In this document: in pieces, positions 54,266-63,859 of the stretch
Position numbering within the stretch: position 1 is the first letter of the stretch
Layout: each line of letters starts with the position of its first letter
NCBI GenBank assembly: GCA_024761205.1
Contig: JAMASS010000004.1
Span: 124,001 to 188,000, forward strand
Length of the DNA: 64,000 nucleotides
Direction: 5' to 3'
Source of the DNA: Limisphaerales bacterium
GTDB taxonomy: Bacteria > Verrucomicrobiota > Verrucomicrobiia > Limisphaerales > AAA164-E04
Position numbers and translations under genes: made by a program
Notes under the pieces: generated by a model
Told to the model about the DNA's origin: nothing
What the model saw: the letters and a program-made list of their open reading frames with translations, nothing else
Database searches by the model: none

Positions 54266-55086
54266 TGTTGGCCTCTGCCGCCTCCTTGTCCACCACCGGC
54301 GTTACCTCCCTGAGATTGACCGTTACCTTGGTTCGGTTGAGTGTTGTTCGGCGTGTCGTTGTCAGGCGTGGTTTCACGCTCGGCCTCCTCTTCACCAACC
54401 GCCTCTTCCTCCGCGACTCTCGGTTCCGCGAGTATGGACACGATTTGTGTCATCGAGGGAGGCACTTGATTGTCTTGATTGGTGGAGGCGAATTCCAGAT
54501 AGATATGAACCGCTTTCGGGATAAGCGGATATTGCAGCTCGGAGTCCCAAGTTTGGGTCCAGATTTCACCGTCGAAGAAGGAGAGTTGGAACGCGCTCAC
54601 CCCAGAGACGAGCCGTTGCTCAATGGGTGGTTGGTAGGTGCTGACTAAAAAGTTGCGAGTCACCGCGCGAACGAGATCGAGACTATTCTTGTCCTCGCGT
54701 GGATCGATTGTCGGCGCAAGGTAATACTCCACTTGCTGCACATCCGGCCAAGGGGCAAATTCACTGGTGATCCCCGTGGTGGTGAAGAATTGAATCTGGT
54801 CGGCTGGGATGTTGAGTCCTTGGCCGGGTTCCGACCAAAAGCGATCGGCACGGAATCTTTCACTGTAGAACGTTGCTCGGAGATCCCGTTTGAGAAAGTC
54901 AAGCGCCCGAAAACGCGGTCGGTATTCCTTCTGTTTGGCGTCCGCTCGTTCGCGGAGTCGTAGCGAGCCGTAAAAGACCGTATTGATCGCAGCCAGAACA
55001 ATCGAAAACGCTAGGGTAGCGAACAGGATTTCGATCAAGGTGAAGCCGCCGCCGCGAAGGGGCGCTGTTGGCGAGGTGAGCTTCAT
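54262..55086 (-). CDS. gspJ: GspJ minor pseudopilin
   Basis: 274 residues. Prepilin signal LRGGG|FTLIEILFATLAFSIVLAA with cleavage after Gly14 and Glu at +5. The globular part contains FRALDFLKRDLRATFYSERF, QVEYYLAPT and VSAFQLSFFDGEIWTQTWDS, in line with GspJ. The last 50 residues are an acidic then Gly/Gln/Asn-rich tail, probably unstructured and unusual for the family. Part of the pseudopilus tip. Overlaps gspI and gspK by 4 bases each. Confidence 0.85.
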   Translation of the reverse strand: MKLTSPTAPLRGGGFTLIEILFATLAFSIVLAAINTVFYGSLRLRERADAKQKEYRPRFRALDFLKRDLRATFYSERFRADRFWSEPGQGLNIPADQIQFFTTTGITSEFAPWPDVQQVEYYLAPTIDPREDKNSLDLVRAVTRNFLVSTYQPPIEQRLVSGVSAFQLSFFDGEIWTQTWDSELQYPLIPKAVHIYLEFASTNQDNQVPPSMTQIVSILAEPRVAEEEAVGEEEAERETTPDNDTPNNTQPNQGNGQSQGGNAGGGQGGGRGQQ

Positions 55087-55499
55087 ACCTCAGATTCCTC
55101 CACCAGTGTGCTGGTTCGCACCCAGTGCTCGCAGCCTTGAACAGTAAACAGCACCTGTATCTCCAGATAGATCATTGTGTCGATCTCCCAATTGCGCTGA
55201 TTGAGCCGCCACTCGTAATCCTGATGAATGCCGGGAAAATTGCCCCACGCCGGGATGTTCTGCCACGATTCCGTGATCACGAGTTCAGTGAGGTAACTAT
55301 CGGCTAGCTGAGCGGCAATGGCTTTGCGTTCGGCGATGACCGAGGCCCGGTTGGCCAACGTGATGGCATGGACGGTCACGGGAATGACGATCGCCATGAA
55401 AAGCATGGCTGCCAAAACTTCCACAAAGGTGAATCCTGACGCCTGACGTCTATGGACGCGGCTGGACCATTTGATCGTGTTGTCTGTCACGAACTTCAA
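55083..55499 (-). CDS. gspI: GspI minor pseudopilin
   Basis: 138 residues; a GTG at 55493 is an alternative start. The prepilin signal RRQASG|FTFVEVLAAMLFMAIVIPV has Glu at +5. AITLANRASVIAERKAIAAQ and ADSYLTELVI follow, the usual GspI helix, with short beta strands behind (YEWRLNQRNWEIDTMIYLEI). It begins 50 bases inside gspH. Initiates the pseudopilus tip with GspJ and GspK. Confidence 0.82.
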   Translation of the reverse strand: MKFVTDNTIKWSSRVHRRQASGFTFVEVLAAMLFMAIVIPVTVHAITLANRASVIAERKAIAAQLADSYLTELVITESWQNIPAWGNFPGIHQDYEWRLNQRNWEIDTMIYLEIQVLFTVQGCEHWVRTSTLVEESEV

Positions 55500-55986
55500 A
55501 GTTCAATCGATTGTGAGACTGAGCAATCCGGGTTTCTCCCTCACGTCGATCCTTAATCCGGATCGAGTAGAGGCTGGTTTCCGAGATCGATCCATCCGGT
55601 AAGAACCAGACCGTCGGTGTGCGGATCACGTCCAACTGATTTAGTTCCGTGGTTTCAATATCCATCTCCAAATCTTCGTGGAGGTGATAGCGAAAGGTGT
55701 TGTATCGATTGGTGGGATAGCCGGTTTCTGGACGCAGGCCGTATTCGCCCAGTTTGGTTTCGATCCAGAGTACCATGGGAATGCCTTCGTTGATTGCTTG
55801 GTTGCTTCCGTATTGGGTCAGTGCAAGAAACCGTCGGGTTTCCTCTTTCAATGCCCGTCCGCTGAAAAACCGTGACAACGACGGGGCGGTGACCGTGAGA
55901 ATTGCCGCCAAGAGCCCGAGAACCAGGATCAACTCAATTAAGGTAAATCCGGGATTATTTCGTTTGATTCCAGTTGGTGATGTCAT
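55450..55986 (-). CDS. gspH: GspH/FimT-type minor pseudopilin
   Basis: 178 residues. Prepilin signal KRNNPG|FTLIELILVLGLLAAILTV, cleavage after Gly13, Glu at +5. The helix continues PSLSRFFSGRALKEETRRFL, and the beta domain includes GIPMVLWIETKLGEYGLRPE and TPTVWFLPDGSISETSLYSI, the GspH/FimT pattern. Its start lies 32 bases inside gspG and its end overlaps gspI by 50 bases. Confidence 0.85.
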   Translation of the reverse strand: MTSPTGIKRNNPGFTLIELILVLGLLAAILTVTAPSLSRFFSGRALKEETRRFLALTQYGSNQAINEGIPMVLWIETKLGEYGLRPETGYPTNRYNTFRYHLHEDLEMDIETTELNQLDVIRTPTVWFLPDGSISETSLYSIRIKDRREGETRIAQSHNRLNFEVRDRQHDQMVQPRP

Positions 55987-56407
55987 CGTCTCCTCCAGCG
56001 CGGCCGTCCGGGCCGTAAGAGCTCAGATCGTAGCCGCCGGTGTTGCGTCGACCGGGATACTCGTAGATGTAGTCGTTGCCCCACGGATCCTTCGGCACAC
56101 CGCGCTTGATGTATGGACCTCGCCAATCAGGAGCGTTGCTCGGTTGGATCACCAAATCCGCCAAACCGCCGCCGCCCTTCGGGTAGTATCCGTTGTCGAC
56201 CTCAAAGGAATCGAGTGCGGTTTCCAGCGTGGCGATTTCCGTCTTCGCGGCGGTGACCTTCGCTTGCTTGGATCGTCCGGCAAACTTCGGCACGACCACG
56301 GCCGCAAGGGCGGCCAGAATGACGAGGACCAAGAGCATTTCCACCAGGGTGAAGCCTTGCGATCGTTGCTGGTTTCTCTGCGTTTGTTCCGTTCCGCTTA
56401 CTTTCAT
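55955..56407 (-). CDS. gspG: GspG major pseudopilin
   Basis: 150 residues. Prepilin signal QQRSQG|FTLVEMLLVLVILAALAAV, cleavage after Gly18, Glu at +5. The family block KTEIATLETALDSFEVDNGY YPKGGGGLADLV, then WRGPYIKRGVPKDPWGNDYI YEYPG and DLSSYGPDGRAGGDDDITNW, contains the calcium-binding loop residues typical of GspG. It forms the body of the pseudopilus. It needs prepilin peptidase; the copy at 34.1 kb is broken. Confidence 0.95.
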   Translation of the reverse strand: MKVSGTEQTQRNQQRSQGFTLVEMLLVLVILAALAAVVVPKFAGRSKQAKVTAAKTEIATLETALDSFEVDNGYYPKGGGGLADLVIQPSNAPDWRGPYIKRGVPKDPWGNDYIYEYPGRRNTGGYDLSSYGPDGRAGGDDDITNWNQTK

Positions 56408-56428
56408 CTTCGCTGTGCTGTTGTTGAG

Positions 56429-57655
56429 CTATTTGATGTAATCTTGAATGGTGAAGATCGGCATCACCATGCCAACGAAAATCGTGCCAATGAATCCGGC
56501 AATCAGGAACAACATGGCGGGCTCCATCAAGGCGACCGCCGTCTTCAGTTGTTGATCGAGTTCTTTTTCCGTGACGTCCGCCAAACGAATGAATTCTTGG
56601 TCGAGCCGGCCGCTCTCTTCGGCGACGGAAATCATTTCGATCACCGGGCCAGGAAAGAGATTGCGACAATCCCGCAGGCTGTTGGCCAACTGACCGCCCT
56701 TCTTCACGCGTTCGATACTCGACTCGATCGCATCAACTAGGATCTGGTTGCCAATGGATTTGCGAGCGACGTTTAGCGCGCTCACCAGCGGCACCCCCGA
56801 GGTAGTGAGAGTTCCCAGCATCCGGCAGAAACGAGCCATGGAAAAGCGGGCGTTGAGCGGTCCAACGACCGGTGCCCTGAGCAGCCAGCCTTCCCAAAGG
56901 CGGCAGCCTTTCTCCGTCCTGAGCCATTGTTTCCCGAGGTAGATTGCGAAGAATATCCCGATCACGAGGAAGATTCCGTAGTTCTGAAAAAAATCACTGA
57001 TGCCGACGATGATGCGCGTCAGGAGGGGCAAGGCGGCGCCGAAACCTTCAAAGATGGTGGTAAACCGCGGAATAAAGAACACCAGGAGAAAGATCAGAAC
57101 CGCAATCGCGAGCACGGCCAGCACGAGCGGATAAATCGCCGCTGACAGCACTTTGCCTCGCAGCTCCTTGTCACGGAATTGAAAGTCCGCGATCTGCATG
57201 AGCACGAGATCCAAGAACCCGCCGACCTCACCGGCCTGCACCATGGCGACATAGACCCGAGGAAAAGTTTCGGGAGATTTAGCCATGGCATCGGCGAGGG
57301 ACATGCCATCGACCACGAGATCGTGGACCTCTTTCCATTTGGCACCTGCTGCGGGTGTGGCGGCTTCCCGATAGAGGATGACCAGCGCACGGCTCAAGGA
57401 GACACCGGCGGCTAGGAGGCTCGATAGCAGGCGAGTAAAATTCTCCAGCATGCTGAAGGAAATCCGATTGGACTGCCACGGCAGCGGCAAGCGGAGACTC
57501 GACTTGGCGGCTTTGGACGTCGCCTCCGTCACCTTGACCGCTTTCATGCCGAGGTCTTGGATTTGGCACAAGGCATCAGCGCGTCCACTGGCCTCCAGCG
57601 ACCCTTGGGTCATGGTGCCGTCGGCTTGGATAGCCTTATAGTCAAATGCTGCCAT
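56429..57655 (-). CDS. gspF: GspF inner-membrane platform protein
   Basis: 408 residues. It starts MAAFDYKAIQADGTMTQGSL and has two T2SF domains (about 70-195 and 275-400) with FTRLLSSLLAAGVSLSRALV, AMVQAGEVGGFLDLVLMQIA, and in the second FCRMLGTLTTSGVPLVSALN and ISVAEESGRLDQEFIRLADV. Three membrane spans (about 170-190, 220-240, 375-400). Cytosolic domains couple to the ATPase GspE. Six bases separate it from the gspE stop. Confidence 0.93.
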   Translation of the reverse strand: MAAFDYKAIQADGTMTQGSLEASGRADALCQIQDLGMKAVKVTEATSKAAKSSLRLPLPWQSNRISFSMLENFTRLLSSLLAAGVSLSRALVILYREAATPAAGAKWKEVHDLVVDGMSLADAMAKSPETFPRVYVAMVQAGEVGGFLDLVLMQIADFQFRDKELRGKVLSAAIYPLVLAVLAIAVLIFLLVFFIPRFTTIFEGFGAALPLLTRIIVGISDFFQNYGIFLVIGIFFAIYLGKQWLRTEKGCRLWEGWLLRAPVVGPLNARFSMARFCRMLGTLTTSGVPLVSALNVARKSIGNQILVDAIESSIERVKKGGQLANSLRDCRNLFPGPVIEMISVAEESGRLDQEFIRLADVTEKELDQQLKTAVALMEPAMLFLIAGFIGTIFVGMVMPIFTIQDYIK

Positions 57656-57661
57656 GACTCC

Positions 57662-59338
57662 CTACACGATGCCGATACTCGCTTGCTCGTCCTTGGTGAC
57701 GCGCATCACCTCATTGGGCGTGGTGACGCCTTTGCGGACCAATCGCCAACCATCTTCGCTCAACATCGTCATACCGTCCTGCCGGGCTTGCTCACGCACC
57801 TCTCCGCTCGAACAGTAGCGCAGGGCCATCTCGCGAACCATCGACGTCATGTCCATCATTTCGAAGATGGCGTGCCGGCCATGGTACCCCGTCTGCCGAC
57901 AGGCTTCGCAACCGTTCGATTGAAAGATCGTTACCTCTTCTTCGAGACCGATGTGCTGGCGGAGGGTTTGGATGCGGTCGGACGTGTCTGGCGTTTTGCA
58001 CTCGGAACAAAGAACACGGACGAGTCGTTGAGCGAGGATTGCCTCCACCGCGGAGGCAACGAGGTAAGGCTCCGCGCCCATGTCGATCAGCCGGGAGACC
58101 GCGCCGGGGGCGTCGTTGGTGTGTAATGTAGAAAAAACTAAATGACCGGTGAGAGAGGCCTGCACAGCAATCTGGGCAGTCTCTTTGTCTCGAATCTCAC
58201 CAATCAACAGGACGTCCGGGTCGTGACGGAGAATGGCTCGCAAGCCGCGGGCAAAAGTGAGCCCCGTTTTCTCCGAAACCTGAATCTGATTGATCCCGCG
58301 GATTTGATATTCAATGGGATCCTCAATGGTAATGATCTTCCGCACCATGTCATTGATTTCATTTAGTGCGGTATAAAGGGTGGTGGTCTTGCCGCTTCCC
58401 GTTGGTCCGGTGACCAACACAATCCCATGCGGCAAGCCCAAAACCCGCTCGAAGAGTTTCAACTCTCGCGACGCCATGCCGAGCTCGGAAAGGCCTATGA
58501 TTGCCCCGTCCTGGCGCAGCAGACGCATGACCACGGCCTCGCCATGGAGCATGGGAATGATCGAGACGCGGACATCCACATCGGAGTCGTTCACGCGGAT
58601 TTTGATGCGCCCGTCTTGTGGGACTCGTTTCTCAGCGATGTTAAGATGGCTCAGGATTTTGACGCGGGAGACAATGGCTGGTTGAAAACGTTTGATTTCC
58701 GGGGGGACGGAGATGTCCTGGAGAACGCCATCAATACGGTAACGAATTTGAAGTTCATTTTCGAAGGGCTCCAGGTGAATATCCGTGGCTCGTAATTCGA
58801 TGGCGTCGCCTAGGACTTGGTTGACGAAGCGGATGATTGAGGCGTCTTCGGCGGCGCTATCCAGATCGGTATCGTCAGCGATCCCTCCGTCGACGACTTG
58901 AAACGCTTCGTCTTCCTTAAGCGTGTCAATGGTGTCCGCGCCCACGCCGAGGCGTTGCTTAATCTCCTTTTGAATGATCCCCGAAGGTGCGAGCACTGGC
59001 GTCAGTTTGAGGCCGGTCATCGCCCTTAGCGTGTCCAATCCGCGGGTGGCGAAGAGGCGACTCGTGGCCATTTCGACGGCACCATTCACTTGGCGCAGTG
59101 GGAGGAGTTCTTCCTTAAGCAGGACCCGAGCCGGGAACTGCGAGAGCAATTCCCGGTCGGATTCGATGGATTCTAAGTCTGTAAATTTCACCCCGTACTC
59201 ATCCGCCAGCCATTGTAGGACCGCAGCCTCGCTCTCCGCGAAATGAGCGCCACCGTTGGTGGCAACTTCCTGCCACAAAGCGGCGTCCGAAGCCGAAAGC
59301 TGCTTCGTGACGACCATTTGTTCGAGGAGTTTGCTCAT
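57662..59338 (-). CDS. gspE: GspE secretion ATPase
   Basis: 558 residues. The N-terminal GspE_N domain (about 55-145) precedes the ATPase: ATDIHLEPFENELQIRYRID, Walker A GPTGSGKTTTLYTALNE (about 318), Asp box TIEDPIEYQIRGINQIQ, Walker B DPDVLLIGEIRDKETAQIAV and the His box SLTGHLVFSTLHTNDAPGAV. A C-terminal four-Cys zinc site (CSECKTPD and CEACRQTGYHGR) is intact. It powers pseudopilus assembly at the inner membrane. First gspgene of the operon. Confidence 0.96.
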   Translation of the reverse strand: MSKLLEQMVVTKQLSASDAALWQEVATNGGAHFAESEAAVLQWLADEYGVKFTDLESIESDRELLSQFPARVLLKEELLPLRQVNGAVEMATSRLFATRGLDTLRAMTGLKLTPVLAPSGIIQKEIKQRLGVGADTIDTLKEDEAFQVVDGGIADDTDLDSAAEDASIIRFVNQVLGDAIELRATDIHLEPFENELQIRYRIDGVLQDISVPPEIKRFQPAIVSRVKILSHLNIAEKRVPQDGRIKIRVNDSDVDVRVSIIPMLHGEAVVMRLLRQDGAIIGLSELGMASRELKLFERVLGLPHGIVLVTGPTGSGKTTTLYTALNEINDMVRKIITIEDPIEYQIRGINQIQVSEKTGLTFARGLRAILRHDPDVLLIGEIRDKETAQIAVQASLTGHLVFSTLHTNDAPGAVSRLIDMGAEPYLVASAVEAILAQRLVRVLCSECKTPDTSDRIQTLRQHIGLEEEVTIFQSNGCEACRQTGYHGRHAIFEMMDMTSMVREMALRYCSSGEVREQARQDGMTMLSEDGWRLVRKGVTTPNEVMRVTKDEQASIGIV

Positions 59339-59401
59339 CAGGTTGACTGCCTGGGTTGACGGAGACCGATCGGGGCGGACTGCGGGGTGAGCTTGTGAAT
59401 G

Positions 59402-59917
59402 TCAGTCGAGGAGCCCCATGAGGACCAAATTGGCCTCCTGCTTGAACGTCAGCACCTGGCGCAAGTCGTTGCGGACTTTTTTAAGTTCATCGGCTCGTTT
59501 TTTCTGAGCCGCTCGATAAGCGGCAAGTTCGGATTTGATTTTATCGTCGTTGCCGGACTTAATTGCTTCGCGAAGATTAACGGTGCTTGAGTTGTTATTG
59601 TCGCCACCGCGCTCTCCACGTTCTCCGCGGTTGCCTCGTTCTCGATTGCCATCGTTGCCGCCTCTTCCGCGCCCGCCGCCAAAACCAGCGAAGCGATTGC
59701 CTCGATTGGCAAACTGCTGCTCGATCACTCTGACGATGAGTGGTTTGAGGACAGTCCATTCGTCGTCGGAAACTTCCAAAGTTTCCTGAATCCGTTCGGT
59801 CATTCGATCCATGAATTGGCTGCGGTCAAAACCGCCGCGTTGCGCTTGAGCCGATACGACGAGCAGGAGGCACCCGACAAGGATCGGCAAGAGGGTGTAC
59901 TTTGAAATCATTTTCAT
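59402..59917 (-). CDS. Secreted Arg/Gly-rich protein upstream of the secretion operon
   Basis: 171 residues with a signal peptide (YTLLPILVGCLLLVVSAQAQ). The mature protein has a helical part (SQFMDRMTERIQETLEVSDD EWTVLKPLI), a 35-residue low-complexity segment of Gly, Arg, Asn and Glu (GGGRGRGGNDGNRERG-like) and a C-terminal helix pair (AAYRAAQKKRADELKKVRND LRQVLTFKQEANLVLMGLL). The two helical ends resemble Spy/CpxP-like periplasmic proteins, but I cannot confirm that. It lies 63 bases upstream of gspE and could be the operon's first gene. Confidence 0.65.
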   Translation of the reverse strand: MKMISKYTLLPILVGCLLLVVSAQAQRGGFDRSQFMDRMTERIQETLEVSDDEWTVLKPLIVRVIEQQFANRGNRFAGFGGGRGRGGNDGNRERGNRGERGERGGDNNNSSTVNLREAIKSGNDDKIKSELAAYRAAQKKRADELKKVRNDLRQVLTFKQEANLVLMGLLD

Positions 59918-60140
59918 CTTATGAATGCGTTTTGTTTGTTGCTGTGGGGCATGGGTTTAGTTCGAGTCGCAGATGAAGTGCACAAAAACCGCGCCCGTCG
60001 CTGCTGACTGGTTCGCTTTGATCCCTGCGAATCGTCTGGGAGTCCAGCTTTTCACAGAGATTTGCCATGTTACGAACTGTTGGTAGAGACGGAGTGACGA
60101 GGGGAAAGGTTACAGGAGGGAGGGGGCGAGTGATGCCAGA

Positions 60141-61726
60141 TTAAAGATTTAGCAACGCAATCAAAATACCCATGATCGATTCACCCAAGATAAATCCAGA
60201 ATTCACTAGCACACCGGAATCCGTATCGCTCGCCTCGGTCTTCACTTTGTGTCCCCGCTCGACAAAATACCGAACCAGTCCGCCCAGAAAAATCGGAACG
60301 CCCAAAGCAAGTGGCAGATAGACGCCAACGGCAAGTGGCATCAAATAAACGAGGAACAGAGCCTTCGCTCGCTTCAATCCCCCGTCAATCAGCAAGACAA
60401 CCACTCCAATGACCACCATCCGGATAAGGCAACGCCCCGTCCTCAAACAGGGCCTGAGTCAGACAGGCAAAGAGAGTCGCTTGCGGCACTTTCAAGCCAT
60501 TGCCAATCCCATAGCTGGAATGCAACAAGGTTAATATGGGAGCGATGACAAAGGCAGGAATCAAGACACCGATCATCTGTCCCATCTGCTGATGCTTTGG
60601 CGTTGCGCCCACCAAAACACCGGTCTTCAAGTCCTGAGAACAATCACCGGAGGTTGTCGTCGCACAGCACACAACGGCTGCAACACCCAGAGTCGCCAAG
60701 ATGGTCATCACCACCGTTGTGAACAACGACACGGTCAGCGAGCCAACCAAAGACCAATACAGAAAAAAGACCAGCACCACCGCTGCACTTAACACACTAA
60801 TCAAACCACCCAGTGGAATATCCGTCTCTGTGCGACTCCCCTCCGCACCGGTCAGGGATTTGTAGGCATCAACCAGTGCCGCAGCCCGGAGAATAATCCC
60901 GGACACACCGAAATGATCGACGCGATACCGCCAACCACCATAGCCCCGACACCTATGTAGCGAATCTGAGTGCTCCACAAAGTCTCAGTCGCTTCCGCAG
61001 CTGCTTCACCTGCTAACTCCGAAGAAAGACCAAACATCGGAATGACAAAGAGCCAACCGATCACACCACCCAAGAAGACAAAAACTGCAATTTGAAGTCG
61101 GACAATATAGCCGACTGCCAGCAACGCTGGTGAAATATCCGCTCCGAAAAAGAATGCGCTATCTCCTATCTTGGCCCCCGCCGCCCCTACGCTCCCCTGC
61201 AGTAAAGCCAATCCACTTGACAGGAGATTTGACGATTCCTCCAACCACCAAACCCTTAACGATCATCATGATGCCCGCGCCGCTCTCGGATGATCCGGTC
61301 TCCAAAACCGTGGCGCAAGCCACCCCTTCCGGATAGGTCAACTCCTTCTCTTCGTTGATGCGAGCCCGCCGCAAGGGCATCATAAAGGCCACGCCCAACA
61401 GCCCGCCGGTGATGGCAATCAGCAGGGTTGGCTAAAACTGAAATCCCTGCCACGCACCGACAATCACCAGAGCGGGCAAAGCGAAAATGATCCCACCCCT
61501 ATCGATTCCCCTGCACTAGCGATAGTCTGAACGAGATTGCTCTCCAGGATGCTCTGTCGCTTCAGAATACCCTGAAAAACACCCCATTTGCGATCACCGC
61601 AGCCGGAATCGACGCTGACACAGTTATGCCGGCATACAGGCCTAAGTAGACATTTGCAGCCGTTATGATGACGCCCACAATCAAACCAACGCCAACTGCC
61701 AATAAGGTAAACTCACGGGGGATCAT
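60141..61726 (-). pseudogene. OPT-family oligopeptide transporter, heavily frameshifted
   Basis: Pieces in at least five frames follow OPT order on the minus strand. FTLLAVGVGLIVGVIITAAN VYLGLYAGITVSASIPAAVI (61726-61560, ends at TGA); GGIIFALPALVIVGAWQGFQ and a TAG; LLIAITGGLLGVAFMMPLRR, ELTYPEGVACATVLETG; FFFGADISPALLAVGYIVRL, QIAVFVFLGGVIGWLFVIPM; CATTTSGDCSQDLKTGVLVG, ATPKHQQMGQMIGVLIPAFV IAPILTLLHSSYGIG; and finally RAKALFLVYLMPLAVGVYLP, IFLGGLVRYFV and GVLVNSGFILGESIMGILIA to 60141. Intact OPT proteins import oligopeptides across the inner membrane. An M49 peptidase gene follows on the same strand side, which fits peptide use. Confidence 0.85.
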
Positions 61727-61802
61727 TGATCTCAAAGGGATTTCGCTGATGCTTCAGAGGGGTTGAACCACTGCCGTTCTCAACAAACAACGAGTCGTGA
61801 CC

Positions 61803-63859
61803 TCAGTTGTAGTTCGGCAAGAACGAATAAGTCTTGGAGTATTCCAAATGCTGCTTCGTGAAGTCATCCGGATACTCAATCCGAACACCGGTGATTTCCC
61901 CATCCGCATTGGTTTCGGCTACCAGCCGCGGATTGATGAACCCGGAATAAGGAGCGATGTTGAGAGCGACGACGCGATCCAGCACTTCCTGATGCAACTC
62001 CCGATCCACCTTCACACCGTAGTTCTCCACCAACACCTTTCCCGCCGCATAATCGCCCTCGGATTTGATCCGTTGAATCTCACGCAAGAGTTGACCAAAC
62101 AGATCGGTCAAAGCCGCGTAGTCATTGATGACGACGTAAGTCTTCCCGTTCCGCTTTTCCATGGTGACAACATTCCCATCTGCCCCCTTTTCCAAGACCC
62201 ACTTGCAGATCAACTGACGATTCCGCATGTGATCTTCCTCAATGTTGTCGCCCATCTCCAGCCGATGTAATTGAACCAGCAAGCCATTCCGAAAATAACT
62301 TTGGTAGGCCTCTTTACCGACGTCCGTGGTGGTCATCAAGCCCATGTCGATCAACTTTTGATCCATGGCGAAGTAGAGTGCAACGAGATCCGCCCGCGCT
62401 TCCTCCAAAGTCGACGCGTAGGATTTCAAGGTCTCCTTTGGCGTCCCAACACCGGGATTGAGTTTCCCCGAGGCGTGGCCGATCACCTCATGCATATCCA
62501 CATGGAGATTGTGAGACAGGGCTCCCCACTTCTTAGATAGTAGGACTTCCTCTTCGGTGGCTGCAAACTCCTCCAGTATGCCACTTGATTTTGAGGCTTC
62601 ATCGTATGCATGCACTATATTCGCCAAATTCACTGACTTAGATCCATGCAGCGAACGAATCCAATTCGCATTGGGTAGATTGATCCCGATCGGACTTGCG
62701 GGCGAGGTCTCGCCAGCCTCCATGACTACATTGATCACCTTTGCCGAAATGCCCCGCACCTTCTCCTTTTTGTGAGCGTCCATGATCGACGAGTGATCCT
62801 CAAACCACTGAGCGGCTTCACTGATCTTGGCAATCCGTTCCGACGCTTCCAGATCTCGAATGGAGACCACCGACTCAAACGCCGCCCGATACCCTGCCGC
62901 ATCTCCATAGACCTCGATGAAGCCATTGATGACATCCACCTGCGAATCCACATCCGCAACCCAAGCAATATTGTAGTGGTCAAATGTTCGCAGTTGACCC
63001 GTTCGGTAATAGGCGATCAACAACTCGAGCGCCCGCCGCTGCTTAGAGTTCTCAGCAACCTGAACAGCTTTCTCCAGCCAATAGACGATTCGCTCAATCG
63101 CTTCAGTGTACATGCCACCAATTTTCCAAGTCTTCTCGTAAATGACGCCGTCCTCCTTGATGAGCTTCGAGTTGAGGCCATAAGAGATCGGCTTGTCATC
63201 GCCTTCACTGATCATCTTTTCGTAGAACGTCTCGACCTCCACTTGCGTCAAGTTCTCATAGAAATTGTTCGCCGAATCAGCAATCAAATCGGCCGTGGCA
63301 TCCTTGTTAACCCGCTTGGCGTCCACTCTCGGATCAAACATCACCGGGTGCAATCGCTGAAGCAATGCAGCGACGGACTCACCCTTTTCTAACGGCAACA
63401 AAGGGTTCTCAGAACCTCGCACCATTTGCTCGAAGTATTCGGGATAAAGCCAGGGTCAAATTTCTTGGTCGAGTAGTGATGGTGAATTCCGTTCGAAAAC
63501 CAAACCCGTTTCAAATAGACCAAAAACGCCTCCCATTCATCGCCAGAACGCTCCCCCCGATAACTGTTCATGACCGCTTCCAGTGTGCGGCGAATACAAA
63601 GGTTATGCTTGTAGTTCTGATCGTAAATAATGTCCCGTCCCGAAAGCGCTGCCTGCGCGAGGTAATAAAGCAGCCGCTTATGCTGCAGCGGCAAGGACTC
63701 AAACCCAGGAACCTGGTAGCGAAGAATTTTTAGATCGGCGAACTGCTCCGTCTGCCAAACAAACGACTCATCCGATGGACTTTCTGCAGCTCTCACGCCT
63801 GAATCAACCACCAAAACGGACACCAACAACCCGAACGACATCAACTTTGGCATAGGCAA
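61803..63859 (-). pseudogene. M49 dipeptidyl-peptidase III, single frameshift
   Basis: The first part (63859-63444) has a signal peptide (LMSFGLLVSVLVVDSGVRA) and reads to HHHYSTKKFDPGFIP. At 63441-63443 the minus strand has CCC where CCCC would keep the frame; the protein then continues EYFEQMVRGSENPLLPLEKG through to 61803. If the frame were restored it would be about 685 residues, a normal M49 length. Motifs are intact: zinc site HEVIGHASGKL (62476-62493 region) and EEARADLVALYF, then the C-terminal VAETNADGEITGVRIEYPDD. DPP III removes dipeptides from short peptides. Only one lesion, so either a very recent mutation or a sequencing error. A translated downstream half alone would keep the zinc site. 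Confidence 0.8.
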
